Source of the DNA: Streptomyces sp. NRRL S-350
GTDB taxonomy: Bacteria; Actinomycetota; Actinomycetes; Streptomycetales; Streptomycetaceae
Assembly (NCBI RefSeq): GCF_000719705.1
Contig: NZ_JOHO01000018.1
Span: forward strand, 56,328-120,327
DNA: 64,000 nucleotides
Direction: 5' to 3'
Part shown: one piece after another, positions 54,154 through 63,825 of the stretch
Numbering within the stretch: the stretch's first letter is position 1
How the letters are laid out: each line of letters starts with the position of its first letter
Made by a program: the position numbers and the translations under genes
The notes under the pieces: generated by a model
What the model was told of the DNA's origin: nothing
The model's database searches: none
Seen by the model: the letters and a program-made list of their open reading frames with translations, nothing else

Positions 54154-54804
54154 ATGGGGTTCCTGTTCGAGGACGACAACTTCGCGTTGTTCCGCGACGG
54201 CTTCCTGCAGACGATCGAGCTGAGCGCGCTCAGCGCTCTGCTCGCCCTGCTGCTGGGCACCCTGCTGGCGGCCTTCCGGGTCTCCCCGGTGCCGGTCCTG
54301 CGCGCCTTCGGCACCACCTGGGTGACGCTCTTCCGCAACACCCCCCTGACCCTGCTGTTCTTCGCCGTCACCTTCGGCCTGCCGCCGCTCGGCGTGCACT
54401 TCAGCCACCTGGTCTTCGCGGTGCTGGCACTCGGCGGGTACACCGCCTCGTTCGTCTGCGAGGTGATCCGCTCCGGCATCAACACCGTGCCGCTCGGCCA
54501 GGCGGAGGCCGCCCGGAGCCTCGGCATGACCTTCGGCCAGACCCTCACCCTGGTCATCCTGCCGCAGGCCGCCCGCACCGTCCTGGCCCCGATGAGCAGC
54601 GTGTTCATCGCCCTGCCGAGGAACTCGGCGATCGCCGGCGCGTTCAGCGTCGCCGAGCTGTACAGCTCCCAGCAGACCTTCTCCGAGCGCGGCTACTCGA
54701 TCTTCGCGATCTTCTTCTGGGTGGCCTGCGCCTACCTGCTGATCAGCGCGACGATCGCCACGTTCTTCCGCTTCCTCGAATCCCGACTGGCGGTGGCCCG
54801 ATGA
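54154..54804 (+). CDS. gluC: Glutamate ABC transporter permease
   Basis: A 216-residue permease of the HisMQ/GlnP type with about five TM helices. The conserved TLFRNTPLTLLFF segment and the EAA-like loop GQAEAARSLGMTFGQTL contact the ATPase. ATG 54154 has GAGAGGAGGG upstream. It ends in ATGA overlapping gluD, indicating coupled translation of the two permeases. Confidence 0.94.
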   Translation: MGFLFEDDNFALFRDGFLQTIELSALSALLALLLGTLLAAFRVSPVPVLRAFGTTWVTLFRNTPLTLLFFAVTFGLPPLGVHFSHLVFAVLALGGYTASFVCEVIRSGINTVPLGQAEAARSLGMTFGQTLTLVILPQAARTVLAPMSSVFIALPRNSAIAGAFSVAELYSSQQTFSERGYSIFAIFFWVACAYLLISATIATFFRFLESRLAVAR

Positions 54805-55688
54805 GCGAGCGCAGCGGAGGTGGGCGCATGAGCGGCCGCACGAGTCTCTTCAACCGCCCGGCGACGGCCGGCGTCCTCTACGACACCCCCGGCCCGAAGG
54901 CCCGCGCCCGGTACCGGCTGTTCGGCGCCCTCTCGCTGCTCGGCGTCGTCGGACTGCTCTGGTACGTCTTCACCGCGCTCGCCGACAACGGCCAGTTCGA
55001 CGCGCAGATGTGGGACGCGTTCCAGTACACCGCCGTCCAGCAGATGATCGTGGACGGCCTGGTCTCCACCCTCAAGGCCTTCGGCCTGGCGGCGGTGTTC
55101 TCGCTCACGCTGGGCGCACTGCTCGCCGCCGGCCAGCTCTCCGACCACCGGCCGGTCCGCTGGCTCTGCGCCGCCGTCGTCCAGTTCTTCCGGGCGATGC
55201 CGCTGCTGATCCTGATCGTCGCGCTCTACTACTCGTTCTTCGCCAAGGACCCGATGTGGGCCCTGGTGCTCGGCCTCACCCTCTACAACGGCTCGGTCCA
55301 GGCCGAGATCATCCGCAGCGGCGTCAACGCCGTCCCGCGCGGCCAGGGCGAGGCGGCGTACGCCCTCGGGATGCGCAAGACCCAGGTCATGGCCGGCATC
55401 CTGGTGCCGCAGGCCGTCCGCTCGATGCTCCCCTCGATGATCGGCCAGCTGGTCGTCACCCTCAAGGACACTTCGCTCGGCTACATCATCACCTACAACG
55501 AGCTGCTGTTCATGGGCAAGAAGATCGCCAGCCAGCCGATCAACGACGCCGGTTTTCCCTACATCCCCGTGGTGATCGTGATCGGCCCGATCTACATCGC
55601 CATGTGCCTGCTGCTGACCGCGCTCGCGCGCTGGATCGAAGCACGCGGCCGTCGCGGCGCGAACCGGCGCACTTCAGCTGCTGCTTGA
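54801..55688 (+). CDS. gluD: Glutamate ABC transporter permease
   Basis: A 295-residue partner permease. It has a ~50-residue cytoplasmic N-terminus, then about five to six TM helices with FFRAMPLLILIVALYYSF and the EAA-like loop GQGEAAYALGMRKTQVM. The first ATG overlaps the gluC stop (ATGA); an internal ATG at 54828 is also possible. It closes the operon; the next gene is 122 bases downstream with its own ribosome binding site. Confidence 0.93.
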   Translation: MSERSGGGRMSGRTSLFNRPATAGVLYDTPGPKARARYRLFGALSLLGVVGLLWYVFTALADNGQFDAQMWDAFQYTAVQQMIVDGLVSTLKAFGLAAVFSLTLGALLAAGQLSDHRPVRWLCAAVVQFFRAMPLLILIVALYYSFFAKDPMWALVLGLTLYNGSVQAEIIRSGVNAVPRGQGEAAYALGMRKTQVMAGILVPQAVRSMLPSMIGQLVVTLKDTSLGYIITYNELLFMGKKIASQPINDAGFPYIPVVIVIGPIYIAMCLLLTALARWIEARGRRGANRRTSAAA

Positions 55689-55810
55689 CGGACACGCAGG
55701 CGAACTGTTGCATTGCTCTTCGTGACACCTCCCGGGAGCATCCACGCGGCATATGCGGCAGCGGTAACCGACGCCGGCCGATCGGCCGGTTCGTGCCCGG
55801 AGGTCCCGTC

Positions 55811-57541
55811 ATGGACCCGGTGATCGTGGTCGGGGCCGGACCGGTCGGTCTGGCCCTGGCCCTCGCCCTCGCCCGGCACGAGGTGCCGACCATCGTCCTG
55901 GACGAGGGCTCCGGGCTCTGCCCCGAAGGCCCCCGCAGCCTCGTCCTCGGCGCCGACGCCACCGCCTTCCTGACCCGGATCGGCTACCCGCGGGCCGTCT
56001 CCGACTCCGCCCTGTGGGAGTCCTTCGCCATCTGGCGGCGCCGCCAGGAGGTGCTGCGGATCGACCTCGCCGACTCGCCCACCTTCCACCTCCCCCAGCA
56101 CCGCCTCCAGCGCGGCCTGCGCGACGCCCTGACGGGCACCCCGCTGATCAGACTGGTCCCGCTCCACCGGGTCGTCGAACTCGAACAGGACCGGGACGGC
56201 GTCAGCGTCCGCACCACGGGCACCCAGGACGGCTCCACCACCTGGTGGCGCGGCAGCCACCTGGTCGGCTGCGACGGCGCCAGATCCGCCGTCCGCAAGC
56301 TCCTGCGGATCCGCTTCCCCGGCCGCCCCGCGGTCGACCGCAACGCCATCGCGACCGTCCGGGTCGACCTGCCCTTCGACGGCGCCCGACTGCACCGCGA
56401 ACCCCCGTGGCGCGGCGACCGCGAAGCCACCGCCCGCCCGCTGCCGGACGGCGTCTGGCGGCTCGACTGGCGACTGCCCCCCGGCCGCCCCGCCCCCACC
56501 GAGCCGGTCGACCCGCACGCCACCTGGCCCGGCATCGTCACCGGCGACACCCTGCTCACCCGGGTCACCTCCACCCTCACCGGCTGGTGCGGCGAACTCC
56601 CCCGCTTCGAACTGCTCGCCGCCGCCGACCACACCGCCCAGCAGCGCCTCGCCGCCCGGTTCCGGGTCGGCCGCTGCTTCCTGGCCGGCGACGCCGCCCA
56701 CCTGCACGGCGCGCTCGGCATGCAGAACCTCGCCGACGGGCTGCGCGACGCCGACAACCTCGCCTGGCGGCTCGCCCTCGCCTGGCACCTCCACTCCGGC
56801 GGCCCCCAGCCCGGCGGCTCGCTGCTCGACGGCTACGAGGTCGAACGGCGCGGCGCGGTCGGCGCCCGGCTGCGCGCGGTCGACCAGTCCATGCCGCTGC
56901 TGCGCCCACTGCGCGGCTGGCAGCAGACCCGGCGTTCGCTGCTCGTCGGCGGCTTCCGCAAGCACGCCCCGCTGCTCGCCGACGGCCAACTCGGCACCGG
57001 CCGCTTCGGCGGCGCCCCGGCCTACCCGGCGGCGCCCTCCGGCGTCCCCGGGCGCGTCCCGGTGCAACGCGGCTCGCGCGGCGTCACCTCGCTCAGCGAA
57101 CAACTGCCCGCCACCGCGCCCGGCGTGCTCGTCCCGGACCTACCCGTGCTCGCCACCGACGGCACCCCCGACCACCTGCACGCCCGCCTCGGTGCCACCT
57201 TCCTCCTGCTGCTGGTCGCGCCCGGCACCGCCGTCTGGTCATCCGAGCACTGGCTCGGCGCGGGCCTGATGCCCCGGCTCGCCGAGGTCGCGGCCGCCCT
57301 GCCGGTGCCCGCCGAGGTCCTGGTCACCGAGGACTACCCGGGCGCCGGCCCGCACACCGTCCTGCTGATCCGCCCCGACGGCCACCTGGTCGGCGTCACC
57401 CAGGGCGCCGTCGCCGAAGACCTCCTCGCCCTCGCCGACCGCGCCCGCGGCGGCCCGGCCACGCTCGACCCGGCCCCCGACCCGGCCTCCGAAGGCGCAC
57501 CCGACGGCGCACCCGTGCGCGCCGACCAGCACGCGCCGTAA
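55811..57541 (+). CDS. FAD-dependent aromatic-type monooxygenase
   Basis: A 576-residue flavoprotein of the PheA/MhpA/RdmE class. The dinucleotide-binding motif VVGAGPVGLALALALARHE is at the N-terminus. A second FAD motif, LVGCDGARSAVRKLL, is near residue 155, and the conserved FLAGDAAHLHGALGMQNLADG is near residue 295. A C-terminal thioredoxin-like domain (~residues 430-560) is typical of the larger members. Such enzymes hydroxylate phenols or polyketides. No pathway gene is adjacent, so the substrate is open. ATG 55811 has GGAGG seven bases upstream. The tail from ~550 is disordered. Confidence 0.88.
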   Translation: MDPVIVVGAGPVGLALALALARHEVPTIVLDEGSGLCPEGPRSLVLGADATAFLTRIGYPRAVSDSALWESFAIWRRRQEVLRIDLADSPTFHLPQHRLQRGLRDALTGTPLIRLVPLHRVVELEQDRDGVSVRTTGTQDGSTTWWRGSHLVGCDGARSAVRKLLRIRFPGRPAVDRNAIATVRVDLPFDGARLHREPPWRGDREATARPLPDGVWRLDWRLPPGRPAPTEPVDPHATWPGIVTGDTLLTRVTSTLTGWCGELPRFELLAAADHTAQQRLAARFRVGRCFLAGDAAHLHGALGMQNLADGLRDADNLAWRLALAWHLHSGGPQPGGSLLDGYEVERRGAVGARLRAVDQSMPLLRPLRGWQQTRRSLLVGGFRKHAPLLADGQLGTGRFGGAPAYPAAPSGVPGRVPVQRGSRGVTSLSEQLPATAPGVLVPDLPVLATDGTPDHLHARLGATFLLLLVAPGTAVWSSEHWLGAGLMPRLAEVAAALPVPAEVLVTEDYPGAGPHTVLLIRPDGHLVGVTQGAVAEDLLALADRARGGPATLDPAPDPASEGAPDGAPVRADQHAP

Positions 57542-57591
57542 AGGTCCGCACTCCGAGCCGGCGCCGGGCGCCGCGCCACCCCGGCGGACGG

Positions 57592-58084
57592 TGCCGGCGG
57601 TGTCCGCGGTCTGCTCCGTCGCCAGCCACTGGATCGCCCCGGCGAGGACGGACCGGGCCCGGCGCTCGCCCTCCTCCTTGGCCTCCCGCTCGACCTCCCG
57701 GACGGTGACCACGGCCTCCCGCCGCGCCAAGCCCTGGATCTCGCCCAGGAGTTCGGCGCGCGCCTGTTCGGCGGGGAGCCCGGCGGCTCGTTCCAGCGCC
57801 ACCACCCGGCGGGCCACCAGTGCCGCGGCCTCGCCCCGAGCACGCTCCAACTCTGCGGAGTGTTCGGCCGGTTCGTCCTCCCGGCGGCGGCGCCGACGCA
57901 GTTCCTCGGCCGGGTCCTCCGCGCGGCGGGGCGGTTCGGCCCGCTGCCGGGCGGTCTGCTCCTCGGCCTGCCGACGGGCCTGCTCGGTCTCGGCCGGCGC
58001 GCGCCGTCGGGCCGCCCGGAGCCGTCCGACGGCCGGCCAGGCTAGCGCCGCGAGCGCCGTGGACGCCGGGAGGAGGGCAACAAC
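57592..58084 (-). pseudogene. Decayed remnant of an RNase Y gene (rny)
   Basis: The minus-strand frame just after recX encodes a hydrophobic helix (VVALLPASTALAALAWPAVG) followed by an Arg/Glu/Ala-rich coiled coil and then the diagnostic RNase Y N-terminal segment: AAGLPAEQARAELLGEI, then VREVEREAKEEGERRARSVL and AGAIQWLATEQTAD. In intact RNase Y this leads into KH and HD domains, but here similarity stops after ~160 residues and neither domain is present. No ATG, GTG or TTG start is found in frame before the helix; the first is a TTG inside the coiled coil at 57850. Loss of both start and catalytic domains marks a pseudogene. In other actinobacteria rny follows recX, which fits. Confidence 0.7.
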
Positions 58085-58094
58085 GGAACCGCCC

Positions 58095-59225
58095 CTACTC
58101 CTCCTCGGCTCCCCACAGCCCGCTCGTCTCTTCCTCCAGCACAGCGCGCACCACCCGGAACGCCAGCCCCTCGGAGTACCCGCGCCGGGCCAGCATCCCG
58201 ACCAGCCGCCGCATGCGGACCTGCGGATCCAGCCCCCGGGTGGACCTCAGCTTGCGCTCGACCAGCGCCCGGGCCGCGTCCGTCTCGTCGTCGTGGTCCA
58301 GCTGGGCGACGGCCTGCTCGACCAGGTCGGCGGCCACCCCCTTGGTGCGCAGCTCCTGGGCCAGCGCCCGCCGGGACAGGCCCCGGACGGCGTGCCGGGA
58401 CTCCACCCAGGCCGCGGCGAAGGCCGCATCGTCGATCAGCCCGACCTCTTCGAGCCGGGTGAGCACCTCCTCGGCGACTTCCTCCGGGATCTCCCGTTTG
58501 CGCAGGGCATCGGCGAGCTGCTTGCGGGACTTGGCGGCGCCGGTCAGCAGCCGCAGGCAGATGTCCCGGGCGCGGGTCTCCGGATCGACCGACTCCTCGG
58601 CCCGCTTCCGGGAGCTCCGGTCGGCCCTCCCGCCCTCGCCGGGCGGGGCCTCGCCGTGTAGTCCGTCGGCGGGCAGTCCGTCGGCGGGCAACCCGTCGGC
58701 GCGCCGTTCTTCGCTGAACGGCCTTTCTCCGAACGGCCCGTCGGCGGTGCGCCCGCGCCGTGCGCGGCCGCGGCGAGCGCCGGCTCGGGGGGTCGAGGCG
58801 GCCACACCCCCGTGACCGGCCGCCTCGTCCGCGGTCCGGCCGCGTTCCCCGGACAGCGGTAGGGACGCGGGCCCGCCGGTTTCGAACTCCTCCGCCGCCA
58901 CGGCCGAGCGCCGTCGTCGGCGGCCGGCGGGCAGTTCGGAGGCGGAGACCAGGCCGAGCGCATCGACCGAGACCTCCGCCGGCGCCGGCCCGGGCGCCGC
59001 GCCGCGCCGCACCCGGGCCGGTGCCCGGTCGAACTCCGGCCCCTGGCCGGATGTCGACTGCGGGGCGGACGAGCGCTCCCGCCGCCCCCGGAGCGGCCGC
59101 GACGGCGCAGGAGGCTCGGACGCCGCCTCCGGCTCCTCCGCGACCGCGGCGAACCAGTCCGGCGGCCCGTAGTCGTCGTCCTCCGGGCCCACCGGGCCGC
59201 CGCCCGTCGTGTCGTACTGCGTCAA
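58095..59225 (-). CDS. recX: RecX regulatory protein with long disordered N-terminus
   Basis: A 376-residue modulator of RecA filaments. The RecX domain of three-helix repeats occupies ~residues 215-370 (ARDICLRLLTGAAKSRKQLA, EVLTRLEEVGLIDDAAFAAA and VRMRRLVGMLARRGYSEGLA). The ~210 residues before it are low-complexity and charged, with a short tandem GLPADGLPADGLHG. Such N-terminal extensions occur in streptomycete RecX, but this one is long. It starts 4 bases after the recA stop, so both genes are co-transcribed and RecX should share LexA control. Confidence 0.94.
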   Translation of the reverse strand: MTQYDTTGGGPVGPEDDDYGPPDWFAAVAEEPEAASEPPAPSRPLRGRRERSSAPQSTSGQGPEFDRAPARVRRGAAPGPAPAEVSVDALGLVSASELPAGRRRRRSAVAAEEFETGGPASLPLSGERGRTADEAAGHGGVAASTPRAGARRGRARRGRTADGPFGERPFSEERRADGLPADGLPADGLHGEAPPGEGGRADRSSRKRAEESVDPETRARDICLRLLTGAAKSRKQLADALRKREIPEEVAEEVLTRLEEVGLIDDAAFAAAWVESRHAVRGLSRRALAQELRTKGVAADLVEQAVAQLDHDDETDAARALVERKLRSTRGLDPQVRMRRLVGMLARRGYSEGLAFRVVRAVLEEETSGLWGAEEE

Positions 59226-59229
59226 CGGT

Positions 59230-60345
<1,116 letters not shown>

Positions 60346-60462
60346 GGCTTTTTCCCTCGGGTTCTGTGCTGTGCGCTTCATCGTCATCGACGCTAGCGCG
60401 TCCCACTGACAAACGAGTCCGACCGGGCTCGTCCTGTGGAAAACTCCTCGCCGGAGAGTACA

Positions 60463-60478
60463 AAGAACATCTGTTCGA
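60463..60478 (-). promoter_or_regulatory. SOS (LexA) box upstream of recA
   Basis: On the minus strand TCGAACAGATGTTCTT matches TCGAAC-N4-GTTCGA at all but the last two bases. It lies 118 bases upstream of the recA start, implying a long leader, and links recA-recX to the LexA encoded in this window. Confidence 0.88.
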
Positions 60479-60564
60479 TTCAAGCGTCGCACGTCCGCGC
60501 CGCGTCCCGTCACGGCAGGGCGGTCGGGGGGAGGGCCCGGGTGGCGGCCCGGCCCTCCCCCGCC

Positions 60565-61830
60565 TCACTTACCGTCGCCGCCGACCATCCGCCGCAGCCG
60601 CCGCGCCGCCTCCCGGCGCAGCTCCCGCCGGGCCCGCCGCTGCTCACCCCGGTCGATCCGGGGATCCGTCGCCACCTCGTACCGCCGCACGTACGTCCCG
60701 ACGAAGCCCTGCAGGGTCGCCGCCGCCGGGATCGCGATCAGCGCGCCGACCGCCCCGAGCAGGGCCGCGCCCGCGATCACCGAGCCGAAGGCCACCGCAG
60801 GGTGCACGTCCACCGTCCGCGCGGTGATCCTCGGGTGCAGCAGGTAGTTCTCGACCTGCTGGTAGACCACCACGAAGACCAGCACCCAGAGCGCGTCCAC
60901 CGGCTCCACGGTCAGCGCCACCAGCACCGGCAGCGCCCCGGCCAGGTACGTCCCGATGGTCGGCACGAACTGCGACATGACGCCGACCCAGACCGCCAGC
61001 GCCGCCGCGTACGGCAGGTCCAGCAGTTCGAACATGACCCAGTGTCCGGCGGCCGACGCCACCGCGAGCAGCGCCCGCGAGTAGAGGTAGCCGCCGGTCT
61101 TGGCGAGCGCGATCTCCCAGGCCCGCAGCACCTCGGCCTGCTTGGCGGGCGGCAGCAGCGAGCAGACCGTCCGGCGCACCCGGGGGCCCTCGGCGGTGAA
61201 GTAGAAGGTGAACAGTCCGACCGTGAAGGCCTGGAAGAGCCCGCCGATCACGGTGGAGGAGACGCCCCAGATGTTGTCGGCGGCCTGCTGGGCGTAGTTC
61301 TCCATGGTGCCGGAGTCCTTGAGCAGCTTCTTCTGCAGCTCGCCCAGCGACAGGTCCTGGTGGAAGGTCCGGTTGATCCAGTCGATCAGGTTGTCCACCA
61401 GGTGCGGCAGGTCCCCGGCGATCTTCGCCACCTGGTCGACCAGCAGCGTGCCGAGTGCCGCGAGGAAGCCCAGCACCGCGACCCCGACCGCGACGAACAC
61501 CAGGAAGGTGCCGACGCCCCGGCGCACCCCGCGCGCCGCCATCCGGTCCACGGCCGGCTCCAGGGCGAGCGAGAGGAAGAACGCCACCAGCAGCATCACG
61601 AACAGGTCGATCAGCTGCCGGAAGGCCCAGTCGGCGAGCTGGAAGAGGCCGACCAGGACCAGGAACAGCACCATCGCGCGGGGCAGCCAACGCGGCATGC
61701 CCCCGCCCCACAGCACGCCGCCCCCGCCCGGCGCGTCGTCGGCCCGCGCGCCGTCACCGTCGGCGGCCTGCACCGCCCTGTCCGAATTCGTCTGTTCTGC
61801 GCTGCTCGCCACCCGGACAGTCTGTCCCAT
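60565..61830 (-). CDS. AI-2E family transporter/permease-like membrane protein
   Basis: A 421-residue integral membrane protein. A ~45-residue soluble start is followed by about eight hydrophobic segments in the family arrangement, including LFVMLLVAFFLSLALEPAVD and a long central amphipathic segment (~residues 140-200). The FVPTIGTYLAGALPVLVAL and PHRIT-like YLLHPRITARTVDVHPA blocks identify the AI-2E/PerM family. The C-terminus is Arg-rich (~25 residues). True autoinducer-2 transport is not shown for most members; some are ion antiporters. It lies upstream of recA on the same strand, separated by 219 bases containing the SOS box. Confidence 0.88.
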   Translation of the reverse strand: MGQTVRVASSAEQTNSDRAVQAADGDGARADDAPGGGGVLWGGGMPRWLPRAMVLFLVLVGLFQLADWAFRQLIDLFVMLLVAFFLSLALEPAVDRMAARGVRRGVGTFLVFVAVGVAVLGFLAALGTLLVDQVAKIAGDLPHLVDNLIDWINRTFHQDLSLGELQKKLLKDSGTMENYAQQAADNIWGVSSTVIGGLFQAFTVGLFTFYFTAEGPRVRRTVCSLLPPAKQAEVLRAWEIALAKTGGYLYSRALLAVASAAGHWVMFELLDLPYAAALAVWVGVMSQFVPTIGTYLAGALPVLVALTVEPVDALWVLVFVVVYQQVENYLLHPRITARTVDVHPAVAFGSVIAGAALLGAVGALIAIPAAATLQGFVGTYVRRYEVATDPRIDRGEQRRARRELRREAARRLRRMVGGDGK

Positions 61831-61920
61831 TTCACCGGGACGCCATCAGCCGACTCGGCACCGGCGCCGGCCCCGGAACCGGCAGCCGCACCGGCACGGC
61901 ACCCGCACCCGCACCCGCAC

Positions 61921-62115
61921 TCAGCGCAGCAGCGTCGAGACCCCCTGGGTCTCACAGACCACGCGCCAGACGTCCTTGGCCTCCCAGCCCGCCTCCAGCG
62001 CCTGCCGCACCGTCCGCCCGCCCAGCTCGGTCATCACGTGGTCGGTCGCGAACGACTCCGCGTACGACTCGCCGAAATGCGCGTACATCCGTCGCCAGAA
62101 CTCCGTCAGCCTCAT
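61921..62115 (-). CDS. DUF3046 domain-containing protein
   Basis: A 64-residue protein: MRLTEFWRRMYAHFGESYAE, then DHVMTELGGRTVRQALEAG and DVWRVVCE. This is the complete DUF3046 domain, found next to recA in many actinobacteria. It is basic-acidic mixed, soluble, and without known function. The stop lies 90 bases before the AI-2E gene on the same strand. Conserved position beside recA suggests a link to DNA repair or its regulation, which is inference. Confidence 0.9.
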   Translation of the reverse strand: MRLTEFWRRMYAHFGESYAESFATDHVMTELGGRTVRQALEAGWEAKDVWRVVCETQGVSTLLR

Positions 62116-62256
62116 GTCTCAAGTATCCCGGACGGGGTGCGCGCGCCCCCGAACCACCCGTTGCCCCGGGTTCGGTCCCCGCCCTGTCGGCGAGCTGGGG
62201 TGCGACGCCCCGTCACCCGGTCTCCACGCCGCCCGGCCCCGGACGGCGGCGCCCGC

Positions 62257-63825
62257 TCAGTGCGGCAGCGCGAGCAGCCCGGCCCCGAGGTACTGCCGGT
62301 CCCCGCAGGCGCGGGGCCCCGGCGGGCAGCCGGCCGCCGCCGCGTTCGCGAGCAGCGCCGCCAGCCCGTCGGAGCCGAGGTCCGGGTGCAGCGCCGCCGC
62401 CACGGCGACCGCGCCGGTCACGTGCGCGGCGGCCATCGAGGTGCCGGCCAGGGCGGCGTACTGCCCGCCGGGCCAGTCCGAGACGATCGCGCCCTGCGAT
62501 CCGCCGTCCGGGTCGCCGCCGGGGGCGGCCAGCGAGACCCGGCCGCGCCCGTAGTTGGAGTAGGCGGACGGGTGGCCGTCCCGGTCGACGGCGGTGACGG
62601 TGACGACACCGGGCAGTTCGCCGGGCAGCCGGACGCACTCGGTGCCCAGGTGGCGGGTGGTCGGCGGGCCGGAAACCCGGTCGTTGGGGCTGCGTTCGTC
62701 GGTCCGCGGGGCGCCGAGGTCCTGTCCGTCGTTGCCCGCCGAGGCGACCACCACCGCGCCCTTGCGCCGGGCGTATCCGGCGGCCCGGTCGACGGCGGCG
62801 ATCAGCGCGGCCTGGTCCCGGTCCTCGGGGCAGTTGTACTTCCACGGGTCGGCGAAGTAGCTGTTGTTGACGGCCTTGGCGCCGTGGTCGGCCGCCCAGA
62901 GCAGGCCGCAGACGATGTTCTCGGCGTAGTACTGCCCGAGCGGGCCGAGCAGCCGGACGGCGGCGATCCGCACGCCCGGCGCGACCCCGGTGACGCCGCG
63001 GCCGTCCCGGGCGGCGCCGACGATCCCGGCGACATGGGTGCCGTGGCCGCTCTCGCCCACCCCGGGGTCGGGCCGCCAGGCGCCGGTCCGGGCGTCGGGC
63101 CGGCCGTCGGCGCAGGAGGCGGAGGCCTTCGGGTCGACGGCGCCGCGCAGGTCGGGGTGGGTGTCGTCGACACCGGAGTCCAGCACCGCCACCAGCACCC
63201 GGTGCAGTGCCTCCGGGCCCGGCACGCCGCTCGCGGTGGCACCGTTCGGCGCGAGGGAGGCGTCGCCGGCCCGGGCCGCGGTGGCGCCGAGCATGGCGAG
63301 GTTCCAGGCACCGCCCTCGGCCGGGTCGGGCACGGTGGAGGTCTCGCCGTCCCCCCGGTCGCCGTCCCCCCGGTCGACGCCGGCCCGGTCGGCGCCGGCG
63401 AACCAGCGCCCGCCGCGCGGCGCGCCCGCCGAGAAGTCCCCGGCTCCCTCCACCGCGCGGGGCGGCGCCACGACCGGTGCGGTCCGGGTCGCGCCGACGG
63501 CGGTGATTCCGGGCCTGGCCCGCACCTTGTCGGCGAATCCCCCGGTCGCGTACGCGAGGACGGCCCCGATCTGCGGGTACGCCTGCACCACCTGCCCGCC
63601 CGCGGCCCGGCTCTCCGCCGCGGCCCGGTCCGCGCCGGAGGCGTTCTCCTGCTCGGCGAGCACGAGGTAGCTGAGGTAGGCGCGCCCGGGCCCGGCCACA
63701 TAGGGGACGGCGCCGCCCGCCACGAGGGCCGTGAGCAACATCGCGAGCAGCGCCCTGACGGGCCCGCGGACCCGGCGGCGCCGGGCGGCGCGGGCGGGTC
63801 CGCCCGGCGGGTGCGCCTGCGCCAT
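62257..63825 (-). CDS. Subtilisin-like serine protease (S8 family), membrane-exported
   Basis: A 522-residue secreted protease. An Arg-rich start (RAARRRRVRGPVR) precedes a hydrophobic export segment (ALLAMLLTALVAGGAV, ~residues 26-42). The pro-region includes the YPQIGAVLAYATGGFADKVR segment. The triad is Asp216 in VLDSGVDD, His261 in GHGTHVAG and Ser463 in AGTSMAAAH; the oxyanion Asn is in SAGNDGQD. A Gly-Asp-Arg repeat (DRGDGDRGDGE) sits before the catalytic domain. A C-terminal TM anchor as in mycosins is absent. It starts from ATG 63825 and is the last complete gene of the window. Confidence 0.9.
   Translation of the reverse strand: MAQAHPPGGPARAARRRRVRGPVRALLAMLLTALVAGGAVPYVAGPGRAYLSYLVLAEQENASGADRAAAESRAAGGQVVQAYPQIGAVLAYATGGFADKVRARPGITAVGATRTAPVVAPPRAVEGAGDFSAGAPRGGRWFAGADRAGVDRGDGDRGDGETSTVPDPAEGGAWNLAMLGATAARAGDASLAPNGATASGVPGPEALHRVLVAVLDSGVDDTHPDLRGAVDPKASASCADGRPDARTGAWRPDPGVGESGHGTHVAGIVGAARDGRGVTGVAPGVRIAAVRLLGPLGQYYAENIVCGLLWAADHGAKAVNNSYFADPWKYNCPEDRDQAALIAAVDRAAGYARRKGAVVVASAGNDGQDLGAPRTDERSPNDRVSGPPTTRHLGTECVRLPGELPGVVTVTAVDRDGHPSAYSNYGRGRVSLAAPGGDPDGGSQGAIVSDWPGGQYAALAGTSMAAAHVTGAVAVAAALHPDLGSDGLAALLANAAAAGCPPGPRACGDRQYLGAGLLALPH

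Noticed and set aside
57591..58815. Plus-strand frames antisense to recX and the RNase Y remnant
   Set aside because: Low-complexity Arg/Pro/Ser products with no motif; explained by the minus-strand genes.
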